This document shows, piece by piece, positions 1 through 12,200 of a DNA stretch of 64,000 nt; within the stretch, counting starts at the first letter, position 1, and each line of letters starts with the position of its first letter. The notes below the pieces were generated by a model. The model saw only the letters and a program-made list of their open reading frames with translations. It had not been told where the DNA came from and did not search any database. This DNA comes from Micropterix aruncella (Eukaryota; Arthropoda; Insecta; Lepidoptera; Micropterigidae). The translations under genes were made by a program, and so were the position numbers. Location of the stretch: positions 9,366,031 through 9,430,030 of the forward strand of contig OX155978.1 of assembly GCA_944548615.1 (NCBI GenBank), written 5' to 3'.

Positions 1-758
1 ATGACGCTACGCCTATTTTTTTTAATTGTTGTAGTAACCTATTATGAGGCACCGAATCAAAGGCTTTCGCCAAATCTAAAAATACTGCCAGGCACTTTTC
101 TCCCTTGTCTATGCCTTGTACAAGAAAATCTGTTAAGGCTGAGATGGCGTTTGATGTCCCTAGGCCTTCTCTAAAGCCAAATTGATTGTCTGACAGAATA
201 GCGTTTTCTCCTAAGAATTTCATTAATCTTAATTTAGCCACCTTTTCAATAATTTTCGACATTGTATTCAGTATTGAAATAGGTCGATAATTATTCACCT
301 GCAGTTTGTCACCCCCCTTAAAAATTGGTATTACTCTAGCAGTTTTCAAATCGCTCGGAAATACACCACTTCTAAAGCTAACGTTGATTATATGACTGAT
401 GGGTACGCTTATATATGACTTAGTAATTTTAAATATATGGGACCCTAATTCATCATTTCCTGCTGCTGACTTATTCTTTAGGCTTTCGATTATCTTCGTG
501 ACTTCAGCAGCATTAGTCGGTCTGAGATATAGTGAGGCCTGGTAGATACCAGTATCATTACATGAATCAATTTCTTCATCCGTGACAAATTTTTTGGCTA
601 ACATAGGACCCACGCCACAAAAGTGTTTATTAATGTGATTTAGCACTTTTTTAGTGTTATTTTGCAGGGTAACAACTTCATCCTCGATTTGGATTTTGGA
701 CAAAGACGAAGTTTTTTTATTTTTTGAATTTGATGCTTCTTTTATTATTTCCCATATT
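1..758 (-). mobile_element. Jockey-like LINE reverse transcriptase fragment, runs off window start
   Basis: The minus strand is open from about 758 to the window edge, about 250 codons, and encodes the fingers/palm part of a non-LTR reverse transcriptase. Readable motifs include NNYRPISILNTMSKIIEK, NQFGFREGLGTSNA and AVFLDLAKAFDSVPHNRLL; the last contains the first catalytic Asp of the palm. An in-frame stop lies just 5' at about 761-763 and similarity ends there, so the copy is 5'-broken. The YADD box would lie to the left of the window. Clade assignment (jockey/CR1 group) is inference from motif style. Confidence 0.85.
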
Positions 759-759
759 T

Positions 760-1700
760 TCTGACTTCATTAGCTTCCGCAAGGGCCCATTAACAGCAAG
801 GGCCCATTAAATCCAACGATACAAAGAGAAAATGTGAACAGTTCCCCAGGGTGCCCCACTGTGTCCTACATGTTTGCGTTCACACATTTCTGAGCGTCAT
901 AATTCACGCGACCGGTGGCATATTTTAAATGCTATCCGCATCCACTCGTGTCGTACGAGATGCATGCGTGATATGGGTGGCTATGACAAAGATATTGGGC
1001 ACCTACATAAACGAACGACACGACAGTGTGAGAGAAGAGAAGAGACGCGCCGCGGCGTCGTCGGCGAGAAAAGACTCAACGTTATTTATAAAACACGCCT
1101 TTTTGTTCGCGTATGGATATCGCAAGCGATCGACAACATTCGCATCGTGATTCATTCGAGAGCTGATAGATTAAACCTTTATGTTTGGATATCATCTTTA
1201 ACCCTAGCCCAGCATTCCCCATTTTTTGGTGGGGAAATGATTCCGAATCGCATCCAAACTATATCTCTTATCAAGTTGTAGGTTTCTAATCCACCTATAA
1301 CATCCCGCCTACTCACCCCCACCCCTCCGCCAAACCTGGCCCCTCCCCACCGATAGTGATGTGTCAAGATCGCAAACGTAGTATATTTGTAGTATTTCCG
1401 TGATATTAACATGGCTATTTCCTAAAATATAACAGAATTTAAATATTATTTGTGTCACTTCTATAAGAGATATTCCATCCATAATGTGGTTTCGGCTCAA
1501 CGACACATCTGTGTACCGAATTTCGAGTCTCTAAACCCAGTATTTCGAGATTGAAGTATGACTAGCGCGTTTCCCGCTGGAGCGATTTAAACCACAATCT
1601 GGAGGGGGGGGGGGGGGGGGGGGTAAGGGTTCAAAAATTGTGTTTGTCCGTCTTCTTCTCAAACTCTTTCCCTAACCGTTGATTGGACGGGAAAGTAATA
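760..1700. other. No gene recognised; G-run near 1601-1623
   Basis: Small overlapping ORFs occur but none resembles a protein family. A homopolymer G tract of about 22 bases lies near 1601-1623. A C-rich plus-strand segment lies at about 1305-1350. Otherwise unassigned. Confidence 0.5.
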
Positions 1701-1702
1701 AA

Positions 1703-2800
1703 TTAATAGTGAAAACACATTTTTAAAAACAAGCTTTTATATAAATGCTCTATCCCGAGACAACTGACCCTGGGTGCAGCAGCCATGTCACTTAGCGTAA
1801 CTTAGAACGAGCTATCATAATTGAATTCTATACAACATTTCGTTTCTGTGCTGTTGACCGTTGAGGAGTTCACAATTGACTACTTGTTTATTTTATTTAT
1901 TTTTTATTATTTTTTTTAACTTCCATTTTAATCCTATTCTGAACACTTCATTTTTAGACAATTTACTTACTGATTATGTAACATGATTTAGGAATTAATG
2001 CTTTTATTTTTATATTTTTACTCTGATTATTATTTGATGCTTTCCAAATTGACTCCTTGATTATTATCATTATTGTTTTTTTTTTTTAATTTAAAGATTT
2101 ATACTTTTTATTTTATTTTTGGATTTGGTATTTCTATTTTTGATATTTCTAAATGATCTTTTTAATACTTAGACAATGTAATGGTTGATTTTGTATAGTT
2201 TATTGACTTTCAGATTTCTAACGTGATTTCATTTTATTTTTGCCAGATATATGATATGTTTAAAATATGAATATTATAAAAAATAGATTTATTAATTGTA
2301 AGTTCTATACCCTTACCGTTTTTTTTGGAATAAATAAACTTTAAACTTTGAACTTTGAGTCCCCTCGTTGGAAGCCTACCCTGGGTGCAGCAACCCTGTT
2401 GCGGTGAAACATAGAACCTCCTATCATAAATGAATGCGTATACAAAATTTCACTTCTGTGCTGTTGACCGTTGAGAAGTCCCCACGTCGGGAGCAAGCCA
2501 TGGATGCAGCAGTCATGCCATGGTGAAATTTAGAACGGGCTATCATAATTGAGTGCGTATACAAAATTGTGTGTCTGTGCTATTGACCGTGGAGGAGTAG
2601 CCTCGTCGGGAGCCGATCCCGGTTTTAGAATCGGGTCATGCTCACCATAAAAATGCATTGTCATCGGGACTGAACCAACGTGTAAAATTTCAACCTAATA
2701 TGGTTCAAGAGGAAGTGGTTCTAATTCTGCTTGCAAGATTTGACCTAAACAAACATACTGACAAACATAGCAAGGTAAATAAAAGCTTGTATCTTCTTGC
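1703..2800 (+). repeat. Tandem-unit repeat resembling a LINE 3' UTR, split by another LINE tail
   Basis: A unit of about 105 bases recurs at about 1745-1876, 2359-2480 and 2480-2600. It carries the phrases GGGTGCAGCA, CTATCATAATTGA and CTGTTGACCGTTGAG. It is followed by a non-repeated end (2610-2800) finishing in AAATAAAAGCTTGTA. A related partial unit lies at about 58735-58870, next to the Harbinger element. I interpret it as the 3' UTR of an unidentified LINE. The block at 1877-2358 interrupts it. Confidence 0.5.
1877..2358 (+). mobile_element. LINE 3'-UTR insertion with ACTTTGA tail
   Basis: AT-rich sequence ending in AATAAATAAACTTTAAAC and two further ACTTTGA-like units, the form of microsatellite tail left by jockey-type LINEs. 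It interrupts the tandem repeat unit, with a short GAGT shared at both edges. No coding sequence survives. Confidence 0.45.
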
Positions 2801-3860
2801 TTGTAGCTTGTAACTTCTATTTTGATTATTTATATTTATAGTTTGACAATCTAGTAGTTAATTCTTGACTAACTATGTATGTTCAGTAAAGAGTAGTAAC
2901 GAAACTTGCTACATGACCCAATTATTTTGACACGTCCAAGAGCGGTCTTTAGCCGTCAATTGGACACGACGAAAATGTAATGTAATGTAAAAATTTTGCG
3001 CGTTCACAATCTTTTGTCGGTTGCGGTGGGTCCGGAAAGTGAAAACAATATTCGGCTTGTTAAACGGTTGTCCGTCGCTGAACACATGCGTGACCCCGTA
3101 TTAAGCTCTATTTGCTTTTTTAGCCTTCTCCGCCCCGCTTTGCGTTGCGCCCTCCGCCATACCAAGGACAAGGAATCCATGAGGTATTTCTAGCACGCGC
3201 GCTGCTCCAACACAGGTTCTTGGCTAGTTTGTTTTTCTCCGTCACCCGACTCCTCCCCATTCCTCCCTGTCTTCCTGTCGAGAGTTCCTAGAAGGCAAAA
3301 TGTTCGCGCCTTGTTTCGCTATGGAGGGAATAGCTGTGGGTAGATAGGGTAGGTTAATCCTGGGGATTATTTATATTATCTACCTGGACTGAGCTAATTG
3401 GTTCTATAATTTTTTTAAATTAATTTTTTTATTTTATAGCAAACCTACAGATAGTAAATATATGATACTAGTATCTTAAAAACATATTTAAACGAAACAA
3501 ATTTACTATCCTATGAATAGTTTGATTAGAGGGATGATTATGAAGAAAATAATAATAAAAGCCACTTACATACATGGTACATAGTGGAGAAAGGGGTCCC
3601 TTGGTTGAATTAGGGATTGCTTTATATTTAAACGAGATTGGTTGGTTGTCTTTGACTTGCGAACAGAGATGTAGGTTTACAAGGCCTTTTTAATCTAGAA
3701 ACACTCACCCTTCAAACAACCAAACTCTAAACTAAGCAACCATCCTTCCTAAATAATAAAATCACTCGATTAGATCTTAATTCGAGCAAAAAAACAATGA
3801 AATAATTGTTTTTTGTCGGCTTATGCCGTCTTCTTAAAAACTAGATGACAGGTGACAGGT
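2800..3860. other. Non-coding repeat-derived sequence
   Basis: No gene recognised. A short (TGTAA)n tract lies at about 2976-2990. The segment around 2995-3045 is shared with 61595-61650. The segment around 3530-3640 is shared with 19446-19560. These suggest further dispersed repeats whose ends I could not define. Confidence 0.4.
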
Positions 3861-3861
3861 G

Positions 3862-4339
<478 letters not shown>

Positions 4340-4444
4340 AAGCTAATAATATTATAAGGGTAAGAAAAGAAATAATTAAATAAGTTGTTAATAAGGTTAT
4401 TTGGATAGAGCAAAATAGAAGTATGAGTAATTGGATAATAATAT

Positions 4445-4996
4445 AGATAATAACCCGGGTAGGACTCTGTCCTGCGGTCCAGTTTCCCCTAGGAGTCAAC
4501 CTTCGGGTGCTCCTGGGCGGTTTACGCACCGTGCGGCGTCAGCCAATCGATTGGGCATTCGGACCGACAGCCGGGAGAGTCTGGAAACAGTACTGTCTCA
4601 TATATAGCCTGGGTGGTTGTTTACCTTACGGCAACTCTTGAAACGACCAATCGGCTACCCGATTTCGGGTGAACAGCCGAGCAAAGGATGCCGTGGTCCG
4701 CGATAGATTTGGTAGACACCGTATCACCGCTGCGTAAGGGAGCTTATAACCAGTCGAGTGACCGGAGTAATCTGGTCGCAACTGGAAGTAAGGGCGTGAG
4801 TGTAAGCCCGCTGGGTAACACACCTGGTTATCTCGCGAATAAGGCGTTGGCCTCTTACGGGCATGTGGCGGACCTAGACGGTGGACTGTTTTGTCCTGTC
4901 TTCTGCGTTCACTTCACGGGAGATAGAACGATCATTTTGTTGAAACTTCCTGAGGTGACAGGTTCACCCGTTGTAGTTGACAACTCTAGTTGCTAA
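4445..4996 (+). repeat. GC-rich retroposon-like family, copy 1
   Basis: Member of the GC-rich family repeated through the window. Shared landmarks in order: TAGGACTCTG; CTCCTGG-CGG; CAATCGATTG; CTTACGGCGACTGCTCTTGAA (here with changes); CTACCCGAT; GATAGATT; GGTCGCAATTGGAAGTAAGG; GGCGTTGGCCTCTTACGGG; and the 3' hairpin region GTGACGGGTTCGCCCGTTGT before TTGACAACTC. The 5' leader seen in longer copies is missing. No protein family was recognised. Confidence 0.7.
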
Positions 4997-5147
4997 TAGA
5001 ATGGACTTTGGAATGGGTTACAATTAGGATCCAGAATGACCCATCGCTAGGAGATATGCTTTTGTTTTTAATAAATGGTTGAGAATTCATATTGCCTATC
5101 CTTAAGTGAAACTATAAATGAGACCTAACCACTATGCCACGGTCCGA

Positions 5148-6080
5148 TGGCATAGTGGTTAGATTGTCTGATAATATATTGTAAGGTTCCGGGTTCGATT
5201 CCCGGCTGGGTCACCATTTTCCGTTGGGATAAAATTAACGAAATTGCATTTCAATTATTTTCGACCTAATGCAATAACAAGACACACATTTACATGTCAC
5301 AACATGTTACACGCATATGAACACTACATATAAATACATATAATGGACAACCGCTGGAGCAGATGCAGGAGTACACATACCTAGGACAGGTGATAAAGCT
5401 CGGTCGGACTCGATGATGGCAGAGATAAAGCGAAGAAAACAATTAGGATGGGCAGCCTTCGGGAAGCTGAGCTTCGTGCTGAAGTCCAGAATTCCCCAAT
5501 CGCTCAAGACAAAGGTGTATAATCAGTGCGTGTTACCGGCTATGACGTATGCTTGTGAGACATGGACACTGACTGCTGGGATGATCCACGAGCTTAAGGT
5601 GGTGCAGCGTAACATGGAGCGAGTCATGCTCGGCATATCGTTGCGCGATCGAGTCCGAAACGAGTTCATCAGACAGCGCATGAAGGTGGTCGACGTGGGT
5701 CAAAGAGTGGCCGAGCTGAAATAGGCTTGGGCCGGCCACGTGGCCCGACGACACGACGAACGGTGGAGCAAGCGCGTTTTGGAGTGGAGGCAGACAGCTA
5801 GGCAGAAGAAGTGTGGGCAGACCACCGGCCCGATGGTCCGATGACATCAAGGAGACAGCTGGACCAGTCTGGATGAGGGAAACGGACAACCGATCCGGAT
5901 AGAGAGTGTTTAGAGAGGCGTATGCCCAACGGTGGGCGAATGCGCGCTTATGATGATGAAGAAGAAGAAATACATATAAACACTTAATAGTAGGGTTGGT
6001 TGTAAGAGATTGTCGAAAGAAAATAAATCCGCCCATTGTGAAACTTCACAATAAAGAGTAGACACAAACACACAAACTAA
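5148..6080 (+). mobile_element. tRNA-derived SINE interrupted by an RTE LINE
   Basis: The head has a Pol III A-box-like TGGCATAGTGGTTAG and B-box GGTTCGATTCC, then CCCGGCTGGGTCACC as in a tRNA acceptor side. The body continues to 5342 and resumes after the insertion at 5979, with GTAGGGTTGGTTGTAAGAG and CCGCCCATTGTGAAACTTC. It matches the uninterrupted copy at 31039-31320. The head is preceded by an inverted copy of its own A-box segment (5125-5139). It is not a functional tRNA: no anticodon arm can be folded convincingly and it continues into a SINE body. Confidence 0.8.
5343..5967 (+). mobile_element. RTE-clade LINE, 5'-truncated, nested in SINE
   Basis: Encodes the C-terminal end of an RTE reverse transcriptase. 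The 103-residue open part (5413-5724) contains SLKTKVYNQCVLPAMTYACE and ISLRDRVRNEFIRQRMKVV. A stop (TAG at the position of a Trp codon) breaks the frame before GHVARRHDERWSKRVLEW. The 3' end is TGATGATGAAGAAGAAG, the short-repeat tail typical of RTE. An 11-bp target duplication AAATACATATA flanks it at 5332-5342 and 5968-5978. Only the last ~200 codons of an ORF remain, so it is dead. Confidence 0.9.
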
Positions 6081-6151
6081 TCCCTCTTTACGCCACATCC
6101 TTGATACCCAACATTGCTAGTTTGTTAATATATGCTTTCTCTTCTTTGCAG

Positions 6152-6289
6152 CGTACTGTCGATCTCACAACGTCGATCTTCACAGAGGCCATCGAAATCT
6201 GGAGAAACGAGAAGCTGACAACTGGGATAGCGGGGATGAGCTCGCGCTCGCAGATGACACCTTCGATGATCTACAGAACGATGAAGACG
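6152..6289 (+). CDS. Klingon/Wrapper-like gene, first visible exon (acidic region)
   Basis: Acceptor CTTCTTTGCAG, donor GACG|GTAAGA. Starts with a split codon (two bases) and ends one base into a codon. Encodes a basic segment (RSHNVDLHRGHRNLEKRE) then an Asp/Glu-rich run (DNWDSGDELALADDTFDD). Because it starts inside a codon, at least one 5' exon precedes it. Confidence 0.85.
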
Positions 6290-9200
6290 GTAAGAATTCC
6301 AGTTTTTTCTATACCGATGCATATGGTTGGTCTACATTATGGTTGGCATATTGTTGGTAGACATTATGTTTTTACTTGATATAATAATAAAATTGGAGGC
6401 TGCCTGATGTAACTTTAATTTGTTACCGATTCTTATGAAACGCATGTCTCCAGACTCAACTCCAGGTTATTTGCCGAATTGCGCAAGCGTGGCTGACACA
6501 GCTTGGTACGTAAACCGCCAAGTTCCGCCCGAGGTATTCTCCTATTCCAGGTCAAGTTCCTGTTTGAGGAGGCTACCGGATAAGAGCTGAACAGTTAGTT
6601 GGGCCGACCTAAGAAACACAAGCAGGTTATCCTCTTCGCTCGGAATCGGGTAGCCGATGGTCGTTTCAAGAGCAGTCGCCGTAAGGTCAGCAACCACACC
6701 CGCTCTATAGGAAACAGTACTGCTTTCAGACTCCCCCGTCTGTTAGTCAGACCGTCCAGGAGCGCTACAAGGTTGACTCCTAGGGGAAACTAGCCCTGAT
6801 GCCAGAGCCCTACCCGGGCTCCCCTTTATGCGTGGAGGCCGCCGGATGGGTGTTGACCCTTGAGTGTGACCGACCCTGAACAAATAGGTCTTCGTGGCCA
6901 ACTCAGCAAGGGCCTGTGAGAGTGTCCACTCTCACAGGCCTTGACTTGACTCCAATTATTCGTGAGCGAAGGGTGGTTCCTCATCAATAGGTTTTCTCCG
7001 TATTGAAAGTCGTTGTTGTTGAAGTTGAAGAGTTTATTCAGAAGGTATGTGATCGGTTTCCAGTTTGTAACGCCTTGTTTGATAATTTGCTGGTGTGTAG
7101 GTAGTGTGGGCTCGAGGTGATGTCGTGGTTGTGTAGCCGAAGTGTGAAGCGTCGCGGATAATTTATGACTGATCGATGTATGAGCGCGCGATGACCGTCT
7201 ACTAGAGGACGATATTAGCTCCCATAGATCTACAACAGGATGGATGAAGTGGAGATCAAAGGGCAAATGTATAAGACAGCCATTAGACCTGCTGTCTTGT
7301 ATGGATCAGAATGTTGGGCGACTAACAAACAACCGGGTGTCACACTATTAGACAAAATCCGAAATAAGTAAATACATAACGGGAAGTTTAAAGTTGCTCC
7401 GATAATTCGGAGGCTTATTAATTAAGGCTTCATTAAAGAAGCATGTAAACATTTTAATAATACTTAATTTCTTTTTTCAGGAGAGTTAGACGATGACGAT
7501 CTCGACTCCTCGGAGGCGGAAGAACCTTACACTGGTCCTCCTCCTATCATTAGAAGTGCTAGTAGGAACGTCACTGCCAGCAGAGGAGAAACCGTTTGGC
7601 TGCCCTGTGAAACTGTCCACGCCGGTAAGTCTTATATCAATAACAGTACAACAATAGTTTCTAGGAAAAATATATACTATTAATGGTATTACCCGGTGTT
7701 GCCCGTGTTATATCCGTGGTCAAATACGTATGTATACCAATTATCATCACGATCAGTTGGACGGTATAGAAGCTGATATGCTGCAGCGCCATTTAATAGT
7801 GAGTCACACCAATTTGATAGCGTGAAAATATTATCCTGGCTCAAATACCAAATACCTATGTATACGAGCCCTGAAGGCTCGGATACTCTCCAAAATCGAT
7901 GCACTCGAGATGTGGTGTTGTAAAATGCTAGGAATCCCATGGACAGCACGCGGCACCAACAAATCTGTCCTGGAAGAACTCAGCATACAAGTGAGGCTCT
8001 CCACCGTATGCATGAGAGGGGTCCTGCAGTACTTCGGTCATGTTGCCAGGAGAAAGCCAGAGAATCTGTAGAAAATGCTCTCCGGGGGTCAAGTGGAGGG
8101 AAGAAGAAGCAGTTAAGAAATATAAAATATGATGATATCATACATACTAATGGTAGAATGTGTGAGCTCTTATTGCTAAAGATAGATCCTTGTGACTTGA
8201 GAGAAATGTATACGCAGATTTTTATAGTTTTTAATATTATATAAACAATTTCGGCGAATCTTTATTACTTTGGCCGAAATCCTTGAAAAATAACGACAGA
8301 TCGTCATTTCCCATTATAAAAATCGCTCCCTTTGATAATCTCGTTAATATAATCCGTTTGATATTATTACTGAAATTAAATGCTGGTCTGCGCTGTCTTA
8401 TTCAAACAAACTTTGAAAGCAAAGCTTTCTATTTACATCAATATATTTCGAAAGCGGCTTCAATCGATTCCGCAGTGGAACTGTGCCAAAGATGCATATT
8501 GCACCACCATTTCAGCAGCGTGATTTCAGCGAAACTATTACAGTTACAGTTAAATAATGTTTTACAGTACTGTAAAAAAGTTTTTTACATTGCTCGACTG
8601 TTAACATCATTTTTTAATTAACTCCATAAAAAACGAATAAAATAGTTTTTTTTATTTTTATTTTTTTTTAAATTTTATTTTCACAGCCAATAATTTTGTA
8701 GTGAACAAAAATAGGAAGCTTAGAGCCATTTACAAGTTACCACTGATAATGACAATAATAATAACGTGAATTTAGAACTGATATTAAGCATAAAGAATAT
8801 ATTAAACAAGAAGATACTCAATTGTATAGTAGAAAACATGTTGACATAAACAAGACTGTAATAAAAGAAGGAAATGCTAAGCCTGGTCATCACAAAATCG
8901 CCCTACAACCTGCTTCCTTATAGTATCTATATTCGAGAAAAAGGGGTCAATATCAATGTCAGCATTCAGGATGTTGAAAATTTCGCATACCCTTATAAAA
9001 TAATAATTACGCCTGTATTTGGTTTTAAAGCCAGGTACAAGAAGGAGTGCCCTATTTCTAAGTGCCCGGCTAGGAGTGCGGAGAGATATTTTAGATAGTA
9101 AATTAGGACAATCAATCGAGCCATTTAAAATTCGTAGTAAAAGTGAGATGTCAGCTATGTTTCTTCGCAAAGCCAATGGCAGAAATATATATTCATTTTA

Positions 9201-12200
9201 ATGAATTATGCTACGATTTAAAATCTCTATATCAAAAATAGGAGCTCTTTATCAAAATTTAAGAAAAGCGTTTAATAAAATGATAATTATTTACAAAGTG
9301 ACTAGAACCACGTAAAAATAAACACTGGCAGGCACACCTAATACATCCGTTTTTATGTGCTACAAATTACAAAACAAAAACTGTTTTTTTAGTTTTGAGC
9401 CATTTTTTTTTGGTGTCTAACACTCAAATCTATAGTAGAGTATTGATCATTACTTGAGTCTTTACTCAACCAAGTATTACTCAGGTGCCAAGTATTGGAT
9501 GCGTTCTATAGTCGAATATCGTTCATCTAGTCAGCCGAGCAATACTCGAGTAGAGAGGAAAACATGGGGAAAATAAAATATTTCGTATTTTATTCGAAAA
9601 CAAACTGCTATTTTTAAGCTATTGCATAGCTTTTATCGCGGGCTTAGCTAAGGCCAGCGCGGCGACCGAATGAAGAAATTTCTTAACGAAAATTAATGAT
9701 TTTAAACTGATAATTACGTCTAAACGAGTACTTCCTACGATTCGAAAAAAATATATGTTAAACAAGAACATTTTCCTAATATTCTTAGCTTTAAATATTT
9801 TAGATTTTGTTTATATTACATAGTGTAATTAATAATTAGTGAAATTAGGTCTAACCGAACACAAAAACGACTACTACGCAAATACTATCTGGCGTATTAT
9901 TATGAAACCTGCACCATTTTAAAGGTAATTTAATTATCTATCTTTTTATCTACGATTTTTTTCGAATATTCCGTTTTTTTTGCTTTATCGAATAAAGAAT
10001 TCGTGCGCGGCGCTCTATCGGAAGACGTTTAAATTATTCCGAATCATTTGATTCCGCAGCCGTAAATGATTCGGAATAATTTCAACGTTTTCCGATAGAG
10101 CGCAGTTATCTGATATCATAAAAAATAAAAAAATAAAATATATAAATAATTATAATTGCATAAGTTGTTAGAAATGCGTATATTTTTTTTATTTTACATC
10201 TAAAATTATAATGCAGATTTACGGCAACTATTTATACACATTTTATTGTTGGTTTTCTGTAAAATATGTATTTAATCGTTCATTTTATTTCATAGCCGGT
10301 GATTTAAAAAAACTCCAATTTGTTGCTCCGATTTGACAGTTCGATTCTAACTTCAAAAATTCTTTCAAAGCGCGCGTAAGAATCATCTATCCTGATTTTT
10401 CGCGTAACGCCCTCATATCGGCTTCTGCGTTTTATTTGGACTTCGATATTGGAGAAAACCAATTGTGCCCTCAAGAGCGTGCTGCCATACCACCGACCCC
10501 GAATATTATCTCAATTTCCTCCAGCTGTTGTAGAAACTCCGCCAGTTCACGAAATAATACGTAATAACGCGTAAATATACACGAAAAGTTTTGACAGCTT
10601 CGAGCCAAGTACCTCTCAAGTATCGCCAGACGGATACTCAGCTCTGAGTAATACTCGAGTATTACTCGCCTTCTCAATACTCGACTACAGGATGAAAACT
10701 GGTACTCAAGTATTACTCGAGTACTGCTCGGTACTCGAGTAGTGATCGATACTCGACTATAGATTCGGGTGTAAGCGTGTTGGCGAAAATGCAATAAAAC
10801 GCAATTTCGCGCGGTAATTAAATATCTGAACTTGAAAAAAATGTACGGTGCGAGTGCTTCAAGACTTAAGAGATACATTCTGGGTTGATGCTTCCCCATA
10901 TTCTAAGGTTGAAAGTTGGTGTGTTGTGTTTAGGCGTCCTTCGAGTAGCGTCATAATTTCATGGCAGACCGCGGCAATTTATTGGAATTTTTTGCAATAT
11001 CGCCGCGCTCGACAAAAAGTACTATAACTATTAACTATAACTAAAAAGACTAACTGTTCAATGATCGCATTAAAATTTCGTATATAGAATATTGAAATCT
11101 CATTTTATAAAGCAATTAGATAATTATGAATATATATGAGAAAGTCGAAAAAGTGAAAAAATTCGGCATTTCTAACTTGTACTTGTCTTGCGGAAAAATA
11201 CGGAACTCTATTTAGAAATTATAAATACTATCGTGATCTTTATTAGATTCTCTATCAAAGATAATATTTCGATTTGCTTATTTACATACAAAAATATTGA
11301 GATATTAGCTCATAAAAACCAATAAAAATTTTGATGACTTCTCGAAAAAAAAAAAAAAAGATGTTTTACAATGGAATTTTACCAGAAATATCCGCGAAAT
11401 GACGCGCGAAATTATTTTAGCGGCCGTCTATGTATCTATGGTCATGATGAGATATTTGGTATGGGTTTTAGGATGCGTTCGAATTAGAAAATAATATTAC
11501 TGTGTGCTCCGGGAGCAAGCCGCCAATATTAGTCGTTACGTAGTCAACGGTGTTCCGATGTGCAACCAAATTTGGTCGTTACGTAGCCGAAGGGTGAACT
11601 TTAATCGCCCTACGATGGCAGTCACTGAAGAAATTGTTAAAAGGTTGGAAATTGTTCTAGCGGATTGTCGTGCCGCTGTTTGTTTTATTGCTGCAAAAGT
11701 GAAGCTTTCGATCGGTAGTGTGCATAGTATTTTAGATGATCGCTTTGGGATGGATAAGTTTATCCGCACTCTGGGTATCTGGAGTGCCTATGGACGAGAA
11801 GAAAAATATACACTAAAGATTTCGCAATAATCTATGCATTTGTTACTAAAGGATCCTGAAGAGTTTTGGCTCGATTCATAACTATGGACGAAACATGACT
11901 TCACCATTACGATCCTGAAACTAAATACACAAGTCAACAATTATTGTTGACTCGTGCTTGCCAAGAAAATGTCTCGTCCACAAGTATGTCGTGAACACTT
12001 CCACTGTCGGTAGTCATGTCGTGTACACTTCCAAAAACTAGGGATATTGACCGTATATGCGATTTTTGCTCAAGAAGCTCTTTGCGAATTCTATTGCAAT
12101 AAGAGCTCGGCCATATCCCACGAGGAAGTACATCGGCATGACACCAGGAATAAAACTCAGTATCTCCAACCGTTAGTAGCACGTACTGCCAAGTTCCAGG

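Noticed and set aside
874..1281. 135-codon ORF
   Set aside because: Basic, low-complexity translation without family resemblance, overlapped by other ORFs in a region with no splice or promoter support.
5148..5216. Possible tRNA gene
   Set aside because: A and B boxes and an acceptor-like end are present, but the sequence continues into a SINE body shared with 31039-31320 and 23543-23806, and no good anticodon arm forms.
7939..8244. 101-codon ORF near a LINE end
   Set aside because: Shadow frame of the RTE-like LINE segment at 7861-8115.
10471..10899. 142-codon minus ORF
   Set aside because: It spans the right end of the Harbinger MITE and beyond. The Tyr/Arg/Ser-rich content comes from the repeated TACTCGAGTA words.
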